IMG/VR virus record: IMGVR_UViG_3300044691_000117
Location: 1-30,233 of that record
From: a virus
Length of the DNA: 30,233 bases
Reading direction: 5' to 3' (one strand)
A program made the translations under genes and the position numbers. Below are positions 7,192 through 13,746 of the stretch, piece after piece (position 1 is the stretch's first letter; each line of letters opens with the position of its first letter). The notes under the pieces were generated by a model. It was not told the DNA's origin, did no database searches, and was given only the letters and a program-made list of their open reading frames with translations.

Positions 7192-8203
7192 CGCAAGCTT
7201 GGCGATCAAAGAATTGATCGAACTCGGCGTTCGGCGCAAGCAGTTCATCAAGGCGTCGATCCGGGTATCCAATGCATCGGGCGCGCTGGTGCGTCGCGCG
7301 CTCGGCTGGCAGATGGATTTGCCGCCTGCCGAACTGACAAAGATCAACGCCAAAGCCGCTAAGATATTATCTGCGGAAGATCCTGCCGAGTTGCCGGCCG
7401 AACTGGAGGAAATCGCAACCATCCTCGCATCCGACATTGCGAGCAGCCGCGCCATGTGTGAGCCGGCAAAGAAACAGATAGCATCGATCGAACTCGCGAT
7501 GCGCAAACTTGCACGACAATTCGAGGTATGGAAATGGGCGAAGGAAGTCCGCGGCCTCAGCGATCTGGGATTAGCCGTTGTACTTGCGGAGGCTGGCGCG
7601 CTTGATAGGTATTCGGGCAAAAATGGTTATGGCAAGCTCTGGAAGCGCCTCGGCTTGGCGCCGATCACGAAAGACGGCCAGACGAAAGCCTGCTCGACGT
7701 GGCGCAAGAGCGGCGGCCTCACCTCGGAGGAATGGCAGGACACCGGACCGAACGGGCCGAAGTACGCGCCGAAACGTAGGGCCTCGATTTTCTCTCAGGT
7801 CGGCAACCCGATCATCGGCGGCATGGGCAAAGGCTATCGGCCGCTCGTCGGCGAGGACATCGAACAGAATCCGAAGCTGAGCTATTACGAAAAGGTCTTC
7901 GTGCATCGGCTTCGCTCCGAAGCCGCGCGCGACGATGAGATGAGGCGCCCTGACACCAAGGAAGGCAAGGAGAGCTTCTCGAAATACTGCGCGTTCCGAG
8001 CGCAGCGATATACCGAAAAACGCTTGCTGAAACATCTTTGGCAGGCGTGGCGGCGGGCCAGTGTCGACATGGCTGTAAAGCCCACCAACCATGTGCCCGC
8101 CGCAGAAATCACGCCGCAAGGCGTGGGGGAGGCCAGGCAAATGGTGCCCGCAAGGGCCATTTTAAAGCTGCCTCCCCACCAATTCAGGGATGCCGCCGAG
8201 TGA
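7160..8203 (+). CDS. IS110 transposase C-terminal-like (Transposase_20-like) phage protein
   Basis: The 347-aa product has GAGGAAA about seven bases before ATG 7160. Residues about 120-175 (VRGLSDLGLAVVLAEAGALD, then KLWKRLGLAPITKDG) resemble the helix-hairpin-helix part of IS110/IS116/IS902 transposases, where the usual pattern is I-P-G-I-G-x-x-T-A-x-x-L-x-A-E-x-G and L-A-A-Y-x-G-L-x-P. Downstream come basic helices (KRRASIFSQVGNPIIGG, then FVHRLRSEAARDDEM and KRLLKHLWQAWRR) like the IS110 tail. The N-terminal 110 residues do not show the DEDD RuvC-like nuclease of a full transposase. No inverted repeats or element ends were seen. It may be a tamed transposase fragment used for DNA binding or recombination. 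The homology claim rests on inspection. Confidence 0.6.
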   Translation: MPRKSKTISFDASLAIKELIELGVRRKQFIKASIRVSNASGALVRRALGWQMDLPPAELTKINAKAAKILSAEDPAELPAELEEIATILASDIASSRAMCEPAKKQIASIELAMRKLARQFEVWKWAKEVRGLSDLGLAVVLAEAGALDRYSGKNGYGKLWKRLGLAPITKDGQTKACSTWRKSGGLTSEEWQDTGPNGPKYAPKRRASIFSQVGNPIIGGMGKGYRPLVGEDIEQNPKLSYYEKVFVHRLRSEAARDDEMRRPDTKEGKESFSKYCAFRAQRYTEKRLLKHLWQAWRRASVDMAVKPTNHVPAAEITPQGVGEARQMVPARAILKLPPHQFRDAAE

Positions 8204-8211
8204 TCGGTGGC

Positions 8212-8268
8212 GGGTGTCGGCCATCCTACGCGCGCTCCAGAAGAGCCAAGATCAACCTGCCGACACCC
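8212..8268. promoter_or_regulatory. 9-bp inverted repeat in the gap after the IS110-like gene
   Basis: GGGTGTCGG at 8212-8220 and CCGACACCC at 8260-8268 form a perfect 9-bp inverted repeat with 39 bases between, in the 126-bp gap before the gene at 8330. There is no T-run after it, so a plain intrinsic terminator is unlikely. It may be a structured leader RNA or a protein-binding site. Confidence 0.35.
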
Positions 8269-8329
8269 ATTAAATTCGCTGGCCTCCCCGCGTAACAGGC
8301 GAAGGCATTAAGTCAGAGAGGTAACTGAA

Positions 8330-8800
8330 ATGCCAATCAACCGAAGAAAGCTTCTCACGCTATTTGGACTTGGCGCTGTCCTTGGTCCGAGCGCGGTGGC
8401 GCCGATCGCGGTCGCGAGTGGAGCGAAGACGCTTCCACCAAAGTGGGGCACCATTGATCTCGTGGTCGCCAGAGGTGCCGACGGCATTCCGACAATGCTC
8501 GGCAAGGGCGATTTCATTGTCTCTTCAGAGAGGCTCAAACGAGCTCGGTTTATTTTTCGGCTCGTTCGTAATGGGCTGACGCCTGAAGAGGCATCTGCCA
8601 CATATGAATCACTTGAGCGCTCCGGTCGTCTTGACGAAGTCGCTGAAATTCTTCGCCGGGAGCTTGAAGAAGCGGGTTGGAAAAAGGTCGCAGAATGGGA
8701 GGCTGCCGCGGCGGTCATCCCGGGAGAAATAACCGCAGACGACATATCTTGGGCGGAACGCGCTATCGCGGCGATTGAAGACGGCGAGGGCCGCCCATGA
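8330..8800 (+). CDS. Hypothetical protein with Tat-like N-terminal signal
   Basis: GAGAGG lies eight bases before ATG 8330. The 156-aa product starts M-P-I-N-R-R-K-L-L-T-L-F-G-L-G-A-V-L-G, a twin-arginine (RR) followed by a hydrophobic stretch and a possible A-x-A cleavage region near residue 30. This looks like a Tat signal or a membrane anchor. The mature part is mixed alpha-beta and ends in a helical acidic tail with repeated Glu-Glu pairs. I see no enzyme motif. It could be a secreted phage protein that changes the host envelope, or the RR stretch may be chance. Confidence 0.6.
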   Translation: MPINRRKLLTLFGLGAVLGPSAVAPIAVASGAKTLPPKWGTIDLVVARGADGIPTMLGKGDFIVSSERLKRARFIFRLVRNGLTPEEASATYESLERSGRLDEVAEILRRELEEAGWKKVAEWEAAAAVIPGEITADDISWAERAIAAIEDGEGRP

Positions 8801-8994
8801 CCAAGGACCCCACCCCGAGGGCCGACGCGCTCCGCGCCATGAGGGAGCAAAAATACGGCCACATCCAAGCCACGGCCTCACCTCCGAAGCGAAAACTGGT
8901 TCCGTTCGCCGGCAAAGATGATACCGGCCGCGGCCCGGACAAGTCTAAATCGCCAAGGAAGCGGCGCAAAATCGGGCGGAAAGGCGGGCCGTAG
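8797..8994 (+). CDS. Small basic hypothetical protein (65 aa)
   Basis: ATG 8797 overlaps the previous stop as ATGA. The 65-residue product is very basic, with a Lys/Arg-rich C-terminus (KSPRKRRKIGRKGGP) and likely disordered. It might bind nucleic acid, but no domain is recognised. Confidence 0.6.
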   Translation: MTKDPTPRADALRAMREQKYGHIQATASPPKRKLVPFAGKDDTGRGPDKSKSPRKRRKIGRKGGP

Positions 8995-9008
8995 GGAGTA
9001 ACACAAAA

Positions 9009-9731
9009 ATGGCTAGAGGAATGGGTCAGCATACTCGAGATGATCGACACGCCACAATTCGACAGATGGTTTCCGATGGGAAAACCTATTCGGACATAGG
9101 GGTTCATTTCGGGATCAGCCGCGAGCGCGTGAGGCAGATCGCCGAGAAAATCGGAGCCGCATCTGTCCGAAGATGGCACCGCAAAGAGTCAGCCGCTGTA
9201 AGGCTCAGGACCCTTCGCGACGCCAACAAAACGGCTTCGAAAACGGGTTTGACTTTGGCGCGTCTGAGGGAATTGCTGGAGTATGACCGTTTTACAGGAA
9301 GATGGTTCTGGCGAGGAGCGGCTTGTAAACGTGCCGGGACATTGGCCGGGACGCTGCATCAATTTGGTTATGTCCAAATCCGCGTTGATGGTAAATTATA
9401 CATGGCCCATGTGCTTGCGTGGTTTTATTCCTTCGAATGCTGGCCCAAAAATGAGATTGACCATGTGAACGGACGTCCGAGCGATAATCGTTTGAATAAT
9501 TTGCGCCAAGCCACCCCAATGCAAAATCAAGGAAATCGTCCGGCTTCAAAGAATAATACGAGTGGGTTTAAGGGAGTTTGGAAGAACGGCAACAGATGGG
9601 TTGCTGAGGTTGCTCACGTTCGGCTTGGATCTTTCAATACGCCGGAGGAGGCCGCAGCTAAGGTCGCCGAGGCTTCTAAAATCCGGTACGGTGAATTCGC
9701 CTGCTTGGCCCTTGACGCAAGGCAAAGGTAG
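9009..9731 (+). CDS. HNH homing endonuclease with AP2 DNA-binding domain
   Basis: The 240-aa product has three parts. Residues about 12-45 contain a sigma-region-4-like helix-turn-helix (YSDIGVHFGISRERVRQIAE). Residues about 110-170 carry an HNH nuclease core with EIDHVNGRPSDNRLNNLR starting at residue 149. Residues about 180-230 (F-K-G-V-W-K-N-G-N-R-W, then LGSFNTPEEAAAKVAEASK) match the AP2/integrase-type DNA-binding domain that pairs with HNH in phage homing endonucleases. Such genes cut target DNA in genomes lacking the element and spread by repair. The fused N-terminal HTH is less usual. The start at 9009 is clear but has only a weak ribosome site. Confidence 0.88.
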   Translation: MARGMGQHTRDDRHATIRQMVSDGKTYSDIGVHFGISRERVRQIAEKIGAASVRRWHRKESAAVRLRTLRDANKTASKTGLTLARLRELLEYDRFTGRWFWRGAACKRAGTLAGTLHQFGYVQIRVDGKLYMAHVLAWFYSFECWPKNEIDHVNGRPSDNRLNNLRQATPMQNQGNRPASKNNTSGFKGVWKNGNRWVAEVAHVRLGSFNTPEEAAAKVAEASKIRYGEFACLALDARQR

Positions 9732-9825
9732 TGACAAGGTGGGAACCATCGGAATTGTTTCAGAAAAGCCCGCCCGGCCCAAAAGCCGCTGGCGGGTTTC
9801 GCGTTTCATGGGAGGCCGTGATGTG

Positions 9826-10017
9826 ATGGGCGACGTCGTCAGCTTCAAGCCACCGAAGAAGCTCTCCGGCTTCATCCCGGAACAACCGGTCTGCGGCGAA
9901 TGCATCTCGAACGGCGACGGCGGCTATATCTGCCGTGGCGGGAACTGCGCGGGCGACATCACGCCGATGGCGCTTCTGCCTCATTACAGGCCGCCCGAAG
10001 GCGACCCAGCGGCATGA
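9826..10017 (+). CDS. Small Cys-rich hypothetical protein
   Basis: GGGAGG at 9810-9815 precedes GTG 9823 and ATG 9826, either of which could start the protein; longer readings begin inside the upstream endonuclease. From ATG 9826 the product has 63 residues with C-G-E-C and C-R-G-G-N-C, four cysteines arranged like a small zinc-ribbon. It lies just before the packaging genes. No family is recognised. Confidence 0.55.
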   Translation: MGDVVSFKPPKKLSGFIPEQPVCGECISNGDGGYICRGGNCAGDITPMALLPHYRPPEGDPAA

Positions 10018-10115
10018 GGGCGTTCGTGGAACCGTTTTCACGTGAAATAAATTCCCAGCCCGTGATCGCAGGTTTGATTAGGAATCAAAGTAAATCAGAT
10101 GGCCAGAGGCGGTAA
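10014..10115 (+). CDS. Possible 33-aa peptide coupled to the terminase region
   Basis: ATG 10014 overlaps the upstream stop as ATGA and the frame runs to a TAA at 10113-10115, overlapping the start of the small terminase gene by 17 bases. The peptide (MRAFVEPFSREINSQPVIAG, 33 residues in all) has no recognised motif. The overlap pattern is the only support, and the frame spans both palindromes described below. Confidence 0.25.
   Translation: MRAFVEPFSREINSQPVIAGLIRNQSKSDGQRR
10036..10047. promoter_or_regulatory. Perfect 12-bp palindrome before the terminase genes
   Basis: TTTCACGTGAAA is its own reverse complement. It lies about 50 bases before the small terminase ATG, in a gap between the early and late genes, and resembles an operator for a dimeric regulator. 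A short TCACG/CGTGA palindrome of similar make-up lies at 13928-13939. No matching regulator gene is seen in the window. Confidence 0.45.
10073..10089. promoter_or_regulatory. TTTGATT-AGG-AATCAAA inverted repeat next to the terS start
   Basis: Two perfect 7-bp arms flank three bases, ending ten bases before ATG 10099. In RNA this could form a hairpin over or near the weak terS ribosome site. In DNA it could bind a regulator. Either would control late gene expression. Confidence 0.45.
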
Positions 10116-10434
10116 AAGACCGGGCGCCGGCAGACCAAAGGGCTCGGTTGGCAAGTCCAACGAGAGAACCAGGCGAGAAGCTGCTGAGTCCGGCGAAACG
10201 CCCCATCAATACATGCTACGGATCATGCGGGACGAAACGGCCGAAACCGAGCGGCGTGACCGGATGGCGATCGCCGCAGCGCCCTACCAGCATGCCCGGC
10301 TGGCCTCGGTCGAGCACATGGGCAAGGGCGGGGGACCGATAGAGTATTCCGATGCACGCGACCGCTTTTCACATCTCGTCGATCGCGAGGCTACCGCCAG
10401 CGAACCGGCAGAGGATAATCCAACAACTCACTGA
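10099..10434 (+). CDS. terS: Terminase small subunit
   Basis: The 111-aa product begins MARGGKRPGAGRPKGS, the basic G-x-G-R-P-K-G head common in phage small terminase and related DNA-binding proteins, followed by a helical region (HQYMLRIMRDE) and a central helix rich in Ala and Arg. It should recognise packaging sites and guide the large subunit. The identity is supported mainly by its position directly before and overlapping the large terminase gene. The ribosome site is weak, and an inverted repeat lies just upstream. Its last 83 bases overlap the next frame. Confidence 0.75.
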   Translation: MARGGKRPGAGRPKGSVGKSNERTRREAAESGETPHQYMLRIMRDETAETERRDRMAIAAAPYQHARLASVEHMGKGGGPIEYSDARDRFSHLVDREATASEPAEDNPTTH

Positions 10435-11692
10435 CACGGAGCTTGAGGAGCTTTTGCGGGATTGGGCGTTCTTTGCCCGTCCCGAGCAAGTGGCGCCGAC
10501 CGAGCGTGAATGGCGGACATGGCTGTTCCTCGCCGGTCGGGGTGCCGGCAAGACACGGGCCGGGGCGGAATGGGTGCGCGACCGGGTCAAAGCCGGCTAT
10601 GAACGGCTGGCGCTGATCGCACCGACCGCGGCGGATGCCCGCGATGTTATGGTCGAGGGCACCAGCGGCGTTCTGTCTGTTTCGTGGCAGCATGACAAGG
10701 ACCACAAGGGTAGGCTGATTGGGCTGCCCAGCTATGAACCGTCCAAACGCCGCCTGACGTGGGGCAATGGCGCCATGGCTACCTTGTTTTCGGCGGAGGA
10801 GCCGGAGCGGTTGCGCGGGCCGCAACACGACGCGATCTGGGCCGATGAATTGGCGGCTTGGAAGGAACCGCAAGACGCCTGGGACATGGCGATGTTCGGC
10901 TTGCGGCTCGGCACTGATCCGAAAGTGATGGTCTCGACCACGCCGCGGCCGATCCCGTTGCTTCGCGCATTGCTGAAGGATGAAACCTCGGTCGTCACCA
11001 AGGCGACGACCTACGCGAATAGGGCAAACCTAGCCGGCGCGTTCCTGACGCAGATCGTTTCAAAATACGAGGGGACGCGGCTCGGTCGGCAGGAACTTGC
11101 CGGCGAGCTACTCGAGGAAGCCGAGGGCGCGCTGTGGAATCGCGCCATGATCGAGCGAGCGCGGTTAACAGAGCCACCGCCAGCCTTCCGGCGCGTCGTG
11201 GTTGCGGTTGACCCGGCGGTGACCAACAAGGCCGAGTCCAACCTGACCGGCATTGTAGCGGCCGCCAGGGGCGTTGACGGGCGTGGCTATGTGCTGGCCG
11301 ATGCCTCGGGGCGATATTCGCCGGACACCTGGGCGCGCAAGGCTGTCGAACAGTTCGATTCGCTGCAGGCCGACCGCATCGTGGCGGAAGGCAACCAGGG
11401 CGGCGATCTGGTTACCCATACGATTCAGAGTGTGCGGGAGCACTGTCCGGTTACGATCGTGCACGCCAGCCGCGGCAAGCAGGCGAGGGCCGAGCCGATC
11501 GCGGCGCTCTACGAGCAGAACAAGATCAGCCACGTCGGCACGTTTCCGGAGTTGGAGGACCAGATGGCGACGTGGGAGCCATTGGGCGACCAGCCATCGC
11601 CGGATCGCATTGATGCGCTGGTGTGGGCGCTGACCGAATTGATGATCAACCTGCCGCCCTATGATTCATCTCTGGACTGGGTGAGCGGGTGA
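10352..11692 (+). CDS. terL: Terminase large subunit
   Basis: The 446-aa product has the ATPase Walker A motif FLAGRGAGKTRAGAEW (Lys67) and a Walker B-like DAIWADE with D165-E166. The nuclease part begins with VVAVDPAV (Asp287) and ends with the acidic site in DRIDALVWALTEL. It drives DNA into the capsid and cuts it. The start at 10352 lies within terS; a later start is possible, but the residues before Walker A (LTDTELEELLRDWAFFARPEQ is the family style) favour a start near here. The last residues, D-S-S-L-D-W-V-S-G, are repeated at the end of a short frame 237 bp downstream, suggesting an insertion or duplication at its 3' end. Confidence 0.95.
   Translation: MHATAFHISSIARLPPANRQRIIQQLTDTELEELLRDWAFFARPEQVAPTEREWRTWLFLAGRGAGKTRAGAEWVRDRVKAGYERLALIAPTAADARDVMVEGTSGVLSVSWQHDKDHKGRLIGLPSYEPSKRRLTWGNGAMATLFSAEEPERLRGPQHDAIWADELAAWKEPQDAWDMAMFGLRLGTDPKVMVSTTPRPIPLLRALLKDETSVVTKATTYANRANLAGAFLTQIVSKYEGTRLGRQELAGELLEEAEGALWNRAMIERARLTEPPPAFRRVVVAVDPAVTNKAESNLTGIVAAARGVDGRGYVLADASGRYSPDTWARKAVEQFDSLQADRIVAEGNQGGDLVTHTIQSVREHCPVTIVHASRGKQARAEPIAALYEQNKISHVGTFPELEDQMATWEPLGDQPSPDRIDALVWALTELMINLPPYDSSLDWVSG
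11672..11688 (+). repeat. 17-bp direct repeat, copy 1 (terL 3' end)
   Basis: CTGGACTGGGTGAGCGG here is identical to 11909-11925, exactly 237 bp downstream and in the same reading frame. It codes for L-D-W-V-S-G at the end of terL. Confidence 0.85.
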
Positions 11693-11719
11693 GGTGGCAA
11701 TCCCCTGGTCTCACGAGTC

Positions 11720-11929
11720 ATGCCGGGCACATCGCCGATATCTTTCCTCAGTGACGTTGAGAAGGTGGACGTGGTCTACTCTCTCGCTGCTGAAACAACT
11801 ATCGGCGACCTCACGACTGACCGCGTTTATAATATAGGTGGCCGATGGAGCCACACTATCTGGGTGAGTAAAGACAAAAAAGTAAGTGAATCTCTTCATG
11901 ACAGTTCGCTGGACTGGGTGAGCGGCTAG
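11720..11929 (+). CDS. Short frame ending with a copy of the TerL C-terminus
   Basis: The 69-aa frame from ATG 11720 ends D-S-S-L-D-W-V-S-G, the same nine residues as TerL, and stays in the same frame as terL after its UGA stop (11690-11692). It could be part of a 237-bp insertion that left the terL end repeated, or the tail of a longer TerL made by stop readthrough. The N-terminal 58 residues (VDVVYSLAAETTIGDLTTDR and so on) have no recognised family. The ribosome site is weak, so it may be a remnant rather than a gene. Confidence 0.4.
   Translation: MPGTSPISFLSDVEKVDVVYSLAAETTIGDLTTDRVYNIGGRWSHTIWVSKDKKVSESLHDSSLDWVSG
11909..11925 (+). repeat. 17-bp direct repeat, copy 2
   Basis: Identical to 11672-11688. 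The two copies flank 220 bp that include the 69-aa frame, giving the shape of a small insertion with a repeated end. Confidence 0.85.
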
Positions 11930-11970
11930 TTCAATCGCAGCCGCAGGAAGCAATTTCTGGGGGGTATACC

Positions 11971-12096
11971 ATGTCTGAGCAGGAAAAGCTGCCCAAGCAA
12001 TTCCCCGGCTCGCCGCAGCAGCCCGCGCCCGTTGAACCAAAGCCCAAGCCGGTGCGCAACACCGACGATCCGTCAACCAAACCTGCCACGAAATAA
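11971..12096 (+). CDS. Small Pro/Lys-rich hypothetical protein (41 aa)
   Basis: GGGGGGT lies just before ATG 11971, a strong ribosome site. The 41-residue product (starts MSEQEKLPKQFPGSPQQPAP) is rich in Pro, Lys and Gln and likely unstructured. It is separated by five bases from the next gene, so the two may be expressed together. Confidence 0.6.
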   Translation: MSEQEKLPKQFPGSPQQPAPVEPKPKPVRNTDDPSTKPATK

Positions 12097-12101
12097 TCGC
12101 C

Positions 12102-12482
12102 ATGATGATTCTTAGAGTTTTCGCAGTGCTTGCGATAGCGCTGACGCCAGCGCTTGCCCATGACAAGCACTACGCGATCAGCAAGGAGCTCCATGACTGG
12201 TTCATGGAATTAAAGAGCATCAAGGGACCGTGCTGCGCCGATGCGGACGGTGCTGTGGTCAAGGATGCCGATTGGGAAAGCAAGGATGGTCATTACAAGG
12301 TTTACTTGCCGATCGGCGGTGATGCCAAAGATGGCAGCGAATGGGTAGACGTTCCTGATGAGACTGTAGTCAAGCAGCCGAACCTCTACGGCCGCACCAT
12401 GGTGTGGACGATGTATTCATCCATGTACGGCGGTCCAGTAAGGACGGCGATCCGCTGCTTCATGCCTGGGAGCATGGGTTGA
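12102..12482 (+). CDS. Secreted or periplasmic hypothetical protein with signal peptide
   Basis: The 126-aa product starts with a classic Sec signal peptide: M-M-I-L-R, a hydrophobic core VFAVLAIAL, and a cleavage site A-L-A before H-D-K-H-Y (about residue 20). The mature part has a P-C-C pair, a G-x-Y-K-V-Y-L strand, D-G-S-E-W-V-D-V-P-D, and a conserved-looking end with R-C-F-M-P-G-S. I recall similar small proteins in Bradyrhizobium and related genomes, function unknown; this is memory, not a search. It may be a moron gene acting in the host envelope. The second ATG (12105) is an equally good start. Confidence 0.75.
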   Translation: MMILRVFAVLAIALTPALAHDKHYAISKELHDWFMELKSIKGPCCADADGAVVKDADWESKDGHYKVYLPIGGDAKDGSEWVDVPDETVVKQPNLYGRTMVWTMYSSMYGGPVRTAIRCFMPGSMG

Positions 12483-12802
12483 CAGCCGCAGCACCGTGCA
12501 GCCGCATGCGCTGGACCAGCGACGAGGACGCGGCGCTGCTGCGCATTGATACTGTGCCACGCGACTGGCTGGATTCCGTGGCCCGCGTGCTTGGGCGCAG
12601 TCCAAAGGCTATCACTAATCGCTGGTATACCCTGCATGGCGGCAGCCCCGTGAACCGCATTGAGCGCGACGCGCGTATAACTCGATTGTACGGTGACGGA
12701 GAGAAGGTCGTGTACATCCGCGCGCTGTGTGGCGTGTCGACGACCACAATCTTGTCCGCGGTGCGCGCCGCTGGGCTCGCAGTGCGCACCAACCATCGGT
12801 GA
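12479..12802 (+). CDS. SANT/Myb-like DNA-binding protein
   Basis: The 107-aa product contains M-R-W-T-S-D-E-D-A-A-L-L followed by VARVLGRSPKAITNRWYTL, the pattern of SANT/Myb-like helix-turn-helix domains (W-T-x-E-E-D ... L-G-R-S-x-x-A-x-x-x-R). A second helix-turn-helix-like part follows (RITRLYGDGEKVVYI, then GVSTTTILSAVRAAGL). It is likely a transcription regulator of the cargo or late genes. TTG at 12479 overlaps the previous stop as TTGA and has GGGAG six bases upstream; the in-frame ATG at 12506 has no ribosome site. A start at 12404 would sit inside the secreted-protein gene. Confidence 0.7.
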   Translation: MTAAAPCSRMRWTSDEDAALLRIDTVPRDWLDSVARVLGRSPKAITNRWYTLHGGSPVNRIERDARITRLYGDGEKVVYIRALCGVSTTTILSAVRAAGLAVRTNHR

Positions 12803-12807
12803 TCATA

Positions 12808-13005
12808 ATGAAATTGCACGCGACGATGGTCCCCTATTCCGGCACGGTCGGCGGCGGACTGCGGCTGATCGATGAGGACGGCCGCCTCCGTTTCATGGTG
12901 TCCATCTTCGGCGCTTCCAAGGGGATCACGAATGAACAAACGTCGGCGATTGCGAGCGCGCTGATCAAGGGCATTCCAGAGCCGATCGAGGTGCCGGAGC
13001 GCTAG
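12808..13005 (+). CDS. Small hypothetical protein (65 aa)
   Basis: ATG 12808 is preferred; a GTG at 12799 overlapping the previous stop (GTGA) is also possible. The 65-residue product reads MKLHATMVPYSGTVGGGLRL, then FMVSIFGASKGITNEQTS. It seems a small alpha-beta fold. No family recognised. Confidence 0.6.
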   Translation: MKLHATMVPYSGTVGGGLRLIDEDGRLRFMVSIFGASKGITNEQTSAIASALIKGIPEPIEVPER

Positions 13006-13029
13006 ATGGCGGGATAGGAAGGAGCAGTC

Positions 13030-13101
13030 ATGGGCGAGCTAATCGGCATGATCATCATAATCGCGGTTGTGATTTGGATCATTGTCAGGATTGGGATATG
13101 A
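13030..13101 (+). CDS. Micro membrane peptide 1 (23 aa)
   Basis: A strong ribosome site (GGAAGGAGC, about 6 bases upstream) precedes ATG 13030. The 23-residue peptide, MGELIGMIIIIAVVIWIIVR plus G-I, is almost entirely one membrane helix with a positive end. It overlaps the next gene as ATGA (13098). It heads a chain of overlapping tiny genes running to 13720. Confidence 0.6.
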   Translation: MGELIGMIIIIAVVIWIIVRIGI

Positions 13102-13274
13102 CCCCAGCCAAGATCCGCGGGTTCGGCGTCGAGATTAATGGTGTGCTGCAAAATGTGTCTTTCGAGTCTGGCGCAATTATCTCGACATGCAGACCATACG
13201 CAATGATCAGGATTTCGACGATCGCGCTACCGTCAATGAGGAAGCACACAGGCTTGGAGGCCGGTAGCAAATGA
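13098..13274 (+). CDS. Small soluble protein in micro-gene chain (58 aa)
   Basis: ATG 13098 overlaps the previous stop as ATGA, and its stop overlaps the next ATG (13271). The 58-residue product starts MTPAKIRGFGVEINGVLQNV and is basic. No membrane helix is clear. Translation coupling is the main evidence. Confidence 0.55.
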   Translation: MTPAKIRGFGVEINGVLQNVSFESGAIISTCRPYAMIRISTIALPSMRKHTGLEAGSK

Positions 13275-13330
13275 CTGTGTTGGCGATAATCGTAATTTTC
13301 TGCATCGCTGTTCACGTTCTTTTCCCGTGA
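13271..13330 (+). CDS. Micro membrane peptide 2 (19 aa)
   Basis: ATG 13271 overlaps the previous stop (ATGA) and the frame ends at TGA 13328-13330, overlapping the next GTG start as GTGA (13327-13330). The peptide MTVLAIIVIFCIAVHVLFP is a single hydrophobic helix. Confidence 0.5.
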   Translation: MTVLAIIVIFCIAVHVLFP

Positions 13331-13482
13331 CCACTTTCTTCATCTGTGTAGCTGTCTACTTCGCGATTCCAGTGGTCGGCATCTGGATTTCCGGGCGTCA
13401 GCTAATGTGGCAGGGCTGGGTGCTGTACTGCTTGCTTTGGCCCGTCTGGTGGCTGTTTGCGGGGCCGGAAGAATTGCCATGA
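13327..13482 (+). CDS. Small membrane protein (51 aa)
   Basis: GTG 13327 overlaps the previous stop and the frame ends with TGA 13480-13482, overlapping the next ATG. The product has two hydrophobic stretches, residues about 4-22 (FFICVAVYFAIPVVGIWI) and 33-46 (VLYCLLWPVWWLF), with a short charged loop. It has the size and layout of a small two-helix membrane protein such as a holin, but this is only an analogy. Confidence 0.6.
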   Translation: MTTFFICVAVYFAIPVVGIWISGRQLMWQGWVLYCLLWPVWWLFAGPEELP

Positions 13483-13643
13483 TTTTGTTCGCCGCAGCCG
13501 TGGTGGCTGGCGTGCTCTTCCTCCTCCTGATGTGGTTCATCACTCGTTGGGACGCGGCGGTCTGCGGTCCCGACGATGATGAGCACCGCGACTACCTCAG
13601 GCGATGTCACCCGCGCGACTGGTGCGCCAAGCCATGGGAATGA
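13479..13643 (+). CDS. Small membrane protein with Cys/Asp-rich tail (54 aa)
   Basis: ATG 13479 overlaps the previous stop (ATGA). The product has an N-terminal membrane helix (MILFAAAVVAGVLFLLLMWF) and a polar tail with three Cys and D-D-D-E-H-R-D. An N-terminal anchor with a soluble tail is the layout of small inner-membrane or spanin-like proteins, but no homology is claimed. The stop overlaps the next ATG. Confidence 0.6.
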   Translation: MILFAAAVVAGVLFLLLMWFITRWDAAVCGPDDDEHRDYLRRCHPRDWCAKPWE

Positions 13644-13720
13644 TCGGGCTGCTCGTATTCTCGGTCGCGATGTTCGTGATATTCATGGTATTCTCGACGA
13701 CCGCGCGGCGAGGCTTGTAG
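13640..13720 (+). CDS. Micro membrane peptide 3 (26 aa)
   Basis: ATG 13640 overlaps the previous stop (ATGA). The 26-residue peptide M-I-G-L-L-V-F-S-V-A-M-F-V-I-F-M-V-F-S ends with T-T-A-R-R-G-L, one hydrophobic helix with a basic tail. It closes the chain of overlaps. Confidence 0.5.
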   Translation: MIGLLVFSVAMFVIFMVFSTTARRGL

Positions 13721-13746
13721 CGCTATCGTCATTTTTGGAGAGTACC

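Noticed and set aside
11-9676. 16-bp match AAGGTCGCCGAGGCTT near 11 and near 9660 considered as attachment repeat
   Set aside because: Both copies lie in unrelated coding sequence (A-K-V-A-E-A), there is no integrase nearby, and common GC-rich codons explain it.
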